Shown: piece by piece, positions 5,999 to 7,745 of the stretch | Numbering within the stretch: the stretch's first letter is position 1 | Layout of the letters: every line of letters begins with the position of its first letter | Assembly (NCBI GenBank): GCA_025997955.1 | Contig: BNVH01000114.1 | Coordinates: forward strand, 1-7,745 | DNA length: 7,745 nt | From: Synergistales bacterium | Lineage (GTDB): Bacteria; Synergistota; Synergistia; Synergistales; Aminobacteriaceae | Direction of reading: 5' to 3' | Made by a program: the position numbers and the translations under genes | Notes under the pieces: generated by a model | Told to the model about the DNA's origin: nothing | Database searches by the model: none | The model's input: only the letters and a program-made list of their open reading frames with translations

Positions 5999-7109
5999 CT
6001 CTCAATCCCCCCTCAACCATGCAATACAGGATTGTATCTTGTGAATCGCTGTCATGATTCCTAACCCACATTTTATATTGCGGAACAAGCGATTTGATAT
6101 ATTCGGGTATCTGAAAGAAATCGTGCGGACTATGATAAATACTTAATGCCATTTTAGGCTTTGAATTCCGTATAATACCTTTTGCGCCTTTAATGAGTTC
6201 AAGCTCCATTCCCTCAATATCAGATTTAAGAAGCGTAAAAGCCTTTTTATCCGCGAAATAGTCATCTAAACTATAAACCTGATACTCACTATTGATTCCG
6301 GGAGCGGTCTTTCTCAGCATCGAATCGACACCTAACGAAAGTCTCACTATCTCCGTTTTTGCGCCTATACCTGCTGATACAATAACAATATCGTCTTCCT
6401 TTAATGCCCACTCAACTATCAATCGACTGACTCTTGCTTTCAGGGCTGCGATCACGTTGCTTGACGGTTCGAACGCGTAAATTTTCAACCCCGTTATCCC
6501 TCGCCGAAAATACTCCTCGACAGTATCACCGACGAAAGCCCCCGCATCAACTATAATCTCAGCGCCATTTCGAATGAAGCCCTTAACATCAAAATACGGA
6601 TCTCCTCTAAATTGAATAAACCGATTATCACCTGTCAATAGAGAATAAATGGCGGCAAGATAACTGGCTTTTGATAAATCGTCTTCAAGCAATTCAGTGA
6701 TACTTTTATATTGCTCATAAAGGGAACAGGCAACAAACGCGTCATAGTGCATGTATGCTGTCAATCCAATTTCGTCCAATTGAGCCGCAATCTGTTTATA
6801 ATATTCACCTGACGTAGCGACAATAACAGCATATTCATCACAAAAATCCGGAATCTTTACCCATGGATCGCGACGAACAGCCTTGTTATGAATGAGTTTA
6901 TTTTCTAAATCAGGGTTATTATCAATAAAAAACTCCGCCTCAATCCCCCAATCAGCCAGCAAAGTATTGTAAAATGATTGCGCGGTAGCTCCTGCGCTAA
7001 AAATAGCAACCCTGCGTTTGCAAAGCAAACTAGCTTGCCTTCGCAGCCAAAAGCTCTCTCGTTCAACAAGAGCCGCCAAGGCTTTCCATAGTGGTGTTGT
7101 TGTATTCAT
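5985..7109 (-). CDS. FkbM-family methyltransferase with N-terminal Rossmann-like domain (first copy)
   Basis: This 374-residue protein is a probable SAM-dependent O-methyltransferase of glycan biosynthesis. The N-terminal domain (about 30-115) has RVAIFSAGATAQSFYN, where the usual GxGxxG is degenerate, then AEFFIDNNPDLENK and a strand YAVIVATSGEYY. This is the same fold as in the next gene. The methyltransferase domain starts at about 184 with IIVDAGAFVGDT (DAGAFVGD 188-195), continues with IYAFEPSS (FEP 213-215) and LLKSDIEGMELELIKGA (DIEGME 297-302), and ends with KMALSIYH and a DTILYCMV strand. The ATG at 7109 has GGGAG 7 bases upstream. The gene follows the partial radical SAM gene after a 111-bp gap, the longest in this operon, so it could have its own minor promoter, although I see no convincing one. 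The methyl acceptor is unknown. Confidence 0.9.
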   Translation of the reverse strand: MNTTTPLWKALAALVERESFWLRRQASLLCKRRVAIFSAGATAQSFYNTLLADWGIEAEFFIDNNPDLENKLIHNKAVRRDPWVKIPDFCDEYAVIVATSGEYYKQIAAQLDEIGLTAYMHYDAFVACSLYEQYKSITELLEDDLSKASYLAAIYSLLTGDNRFIQFRGDPYFDVKGFIRNGAEIIVDAGAFVGDTVEEYFRRGITGLKIYAFEPSSNVIAALKARVSRLIVEWALKEDDIVIVSAGIGAKTEIVRLSLGVDSMLRKTAPGINSEYQVYSLDDYFADKKAFTLLKSDIEGMELELIKGAKGIIRNSKPKMALSIYHSPHDFFQIPEYIKSLVPQYKMWVRNHDSDSQDTILYCMVEGGLRDEIK

Positions 7110-7220
7110 ACTCTTTCTCCCGTCCCGCCATCATAATCTGAATTAAATACGCATTAATTTTTGCATATAAATATCACACTTTGCGCAAATCCAGTATTGC
7201 GCGCGGCGGAGAAAAATCTT
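7110..7220. other. Intergenic spacer with a small perfect hairpin
   Basis: This is the only sizeable gap within the minus-strand operon. It contains a perfect 6-bp inverted repeat (GCGCAA at 7183-7188 and TTGCGC at 7197-7202) around an 8-base loop, then an AT-rich stretch, then the ribosome-binding site GGGAG (7117-7121). On the transcribed strand no T-run follows the stem, so it is not a good intrinsic terminator. It may be an operator, an RNA-processing site or chance. I found no promoter with both a plausible -35 and -10 at proper spacing. Confidence 0.4.
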
Positions 7221-7745
7221 TCAATAATTATCATATTGTTTATACGGCATCGACGAACTAATTTGTTCGGCAACTGGGACAGCAAGTGAGTCAGCTCCCC
7301 CCCATCCACTACAGTAAAGACACCCCGGAGGCATTTCATTGGAATACAAAAATCTCCTAAGATCCTCTTTAGACAAAAGAGGATCTAGCAAGTCAAAACT
7401 ATTCCTGTTGTCGTACGGGATAGCGCGTAAATCTTCTGCATTGGCAAGAAACGCACATATAAACTGTTTGCCATTTATTACTTCAGGACAACTTAATTTT
7501 AATTTACATCTATCAAAAATACCCTTTGCCTCTTCAGGAGTGTTGTGCGTTAATTGACTCATGGCAAACCAACTCATCTTTTTAGCATAATATGGTATTT
7601 TATGCTCGGTTAGTTTCTTTGTTAACGCATCAAGTTTTTTTGATTTATCGTCGTAATTAGAGACGAAAACAAACATATCTACATCTTTAATAGCGCGAAG
7701 AACCTTATCTGATGGCACTATCGTTCCGTTGGTAACCATATAAAA
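7221..7745 (-). CDS. Radical SAM protein of a glycan cluster, C-terminal part (N-terminus outside window)
   Basis: The frame is open to the right edge; the residues FY precede the apparent MVTNGT, so that Met is internal, not the start. YMVTNGTIVPSDKVLRAIKD is the barrel strand that follows the GGEP motif in radical SAM enzymes, so the CxxxCxxC motif should lie beyond the window. DMFVFVSNYDDKSKKLDAL is the next strand and helix. The C-terminal part has RCKLKLSCPEVINGKQFICAF and then GCLYCSGW...AVPVAEQ, a cysteine-rich auxiliary cluster region (C-x7-C...C...C-x2-C) of a type I associate with radical SAM proteins in polysaccharide clusters, next to GT2 and FkbM genes. About 174 residues are visible. 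The function is unknown beyond radical SAM chemistry. Its stop is 111 bases before the next gene, on the same strand, probably in the same operon. Confidence 0.85.
   Translation of the reverse strand, partial: FYMVTNGTIVPSDKVLRAIKDVDMFVFVSNYDDKSKKLDALTKKLTEHKIPYYAKKMSWFAMSQLTHNTPEEAKGIFDRCKLKLSCPEVINGKQFICAFLANAEDLRAIPYDNRNSFDLLDPLLSKEDLRRFLYSNEMPPGCLYCSGWGGADSLAVPVAEQISSSMPYKQYDNY

Noticed and set aside
7140..7190. Promoter for the first FkbM gene in the AT-rich spacer
   Set aside because: TTGCGC and TATATG are only 13 bases apart, and no other -35/-10 pair has acceptable spacing; AT-rich sequence alone is not enough.
7154..7339. Minus-strand 61-codon frame across the end of the partial radical SAM gene and the spacer
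   Set aside because: It is a shifted-frame shadow of the CLYCSGW region and has no family features.

Overview
The window reads as part of a surface-glycan (capsule, O-antigen or protein-glycosylation) biosynthesis locus of a bacterium. Nearly all coding capacity lies on the minus strand in one compact operon running from the right edge to about position 262. The combination of FkbM methyltransferases, several radical SAM proteins, strong Shine-Dalgarno sites and moderate-to-low GC suits an anaerobe, for example a Negativicutes- or Clostridia-like Firmicute. I cannot place the organism firmly: no rRNA, tRNA or lineage marker is present.

In transcription order (right to left) the operon holds: a radical SAM protein whose N-terminus lies beyond the right edge (7221-7745); a 111-bp spacer with a small hairpin; two neighbouring FkbM-type methyltransferases with the same two-domain layout (5985-7109 and 4850-5998); a radical SAM/SPASM protein (3828-4847); a 605-residue radical SAM protein with a long C-terminal extension that looks partly glycosyltransferase-like (2011-3828); a GT2 glycosyltransferase with a C-terminal Rossmann-like domain (990-2018); and a serine-acetyltransferase-like left-handed beta-helix gene (262-986) that is out of frame. 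From 7109 to 262 the genes overlap by 1 to 14 bases or are separated by 2 to 3 bases, which implies one transcript and translational coupling. The promoter is probably outside the window.

The most notable feature is in the last gene. A perfect (CAGA)6 tetranucleotide tract (795-818) lies exactly where the reading frame breaks, beside a degenerate 20-bp duplication. Gaining one unit, or losing two, would restore a 242- or about 239-residue acetyltransferase. This fits a phase-variable contingency gene caught in the OFF phase, although a fixed 38-bp insertion would give the same frame and cannot be excluded.

On the plus strand the left edge (2-115) holds what appears to be the last 37 codons of a convergent gene from a neighbouring module. 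Between it and the operon, 116-261 has only a weak hairpin.

Taken together, the genes could build and decorate a glycan: the GT2 adds a sugar, the FkbM enzymes O-methylate, the acetyltransferase O- or N-acetylates (switchably, if the repeat is active), and the radical SAM proteins do an unknown modification. The substrates are not readable from the sequence.
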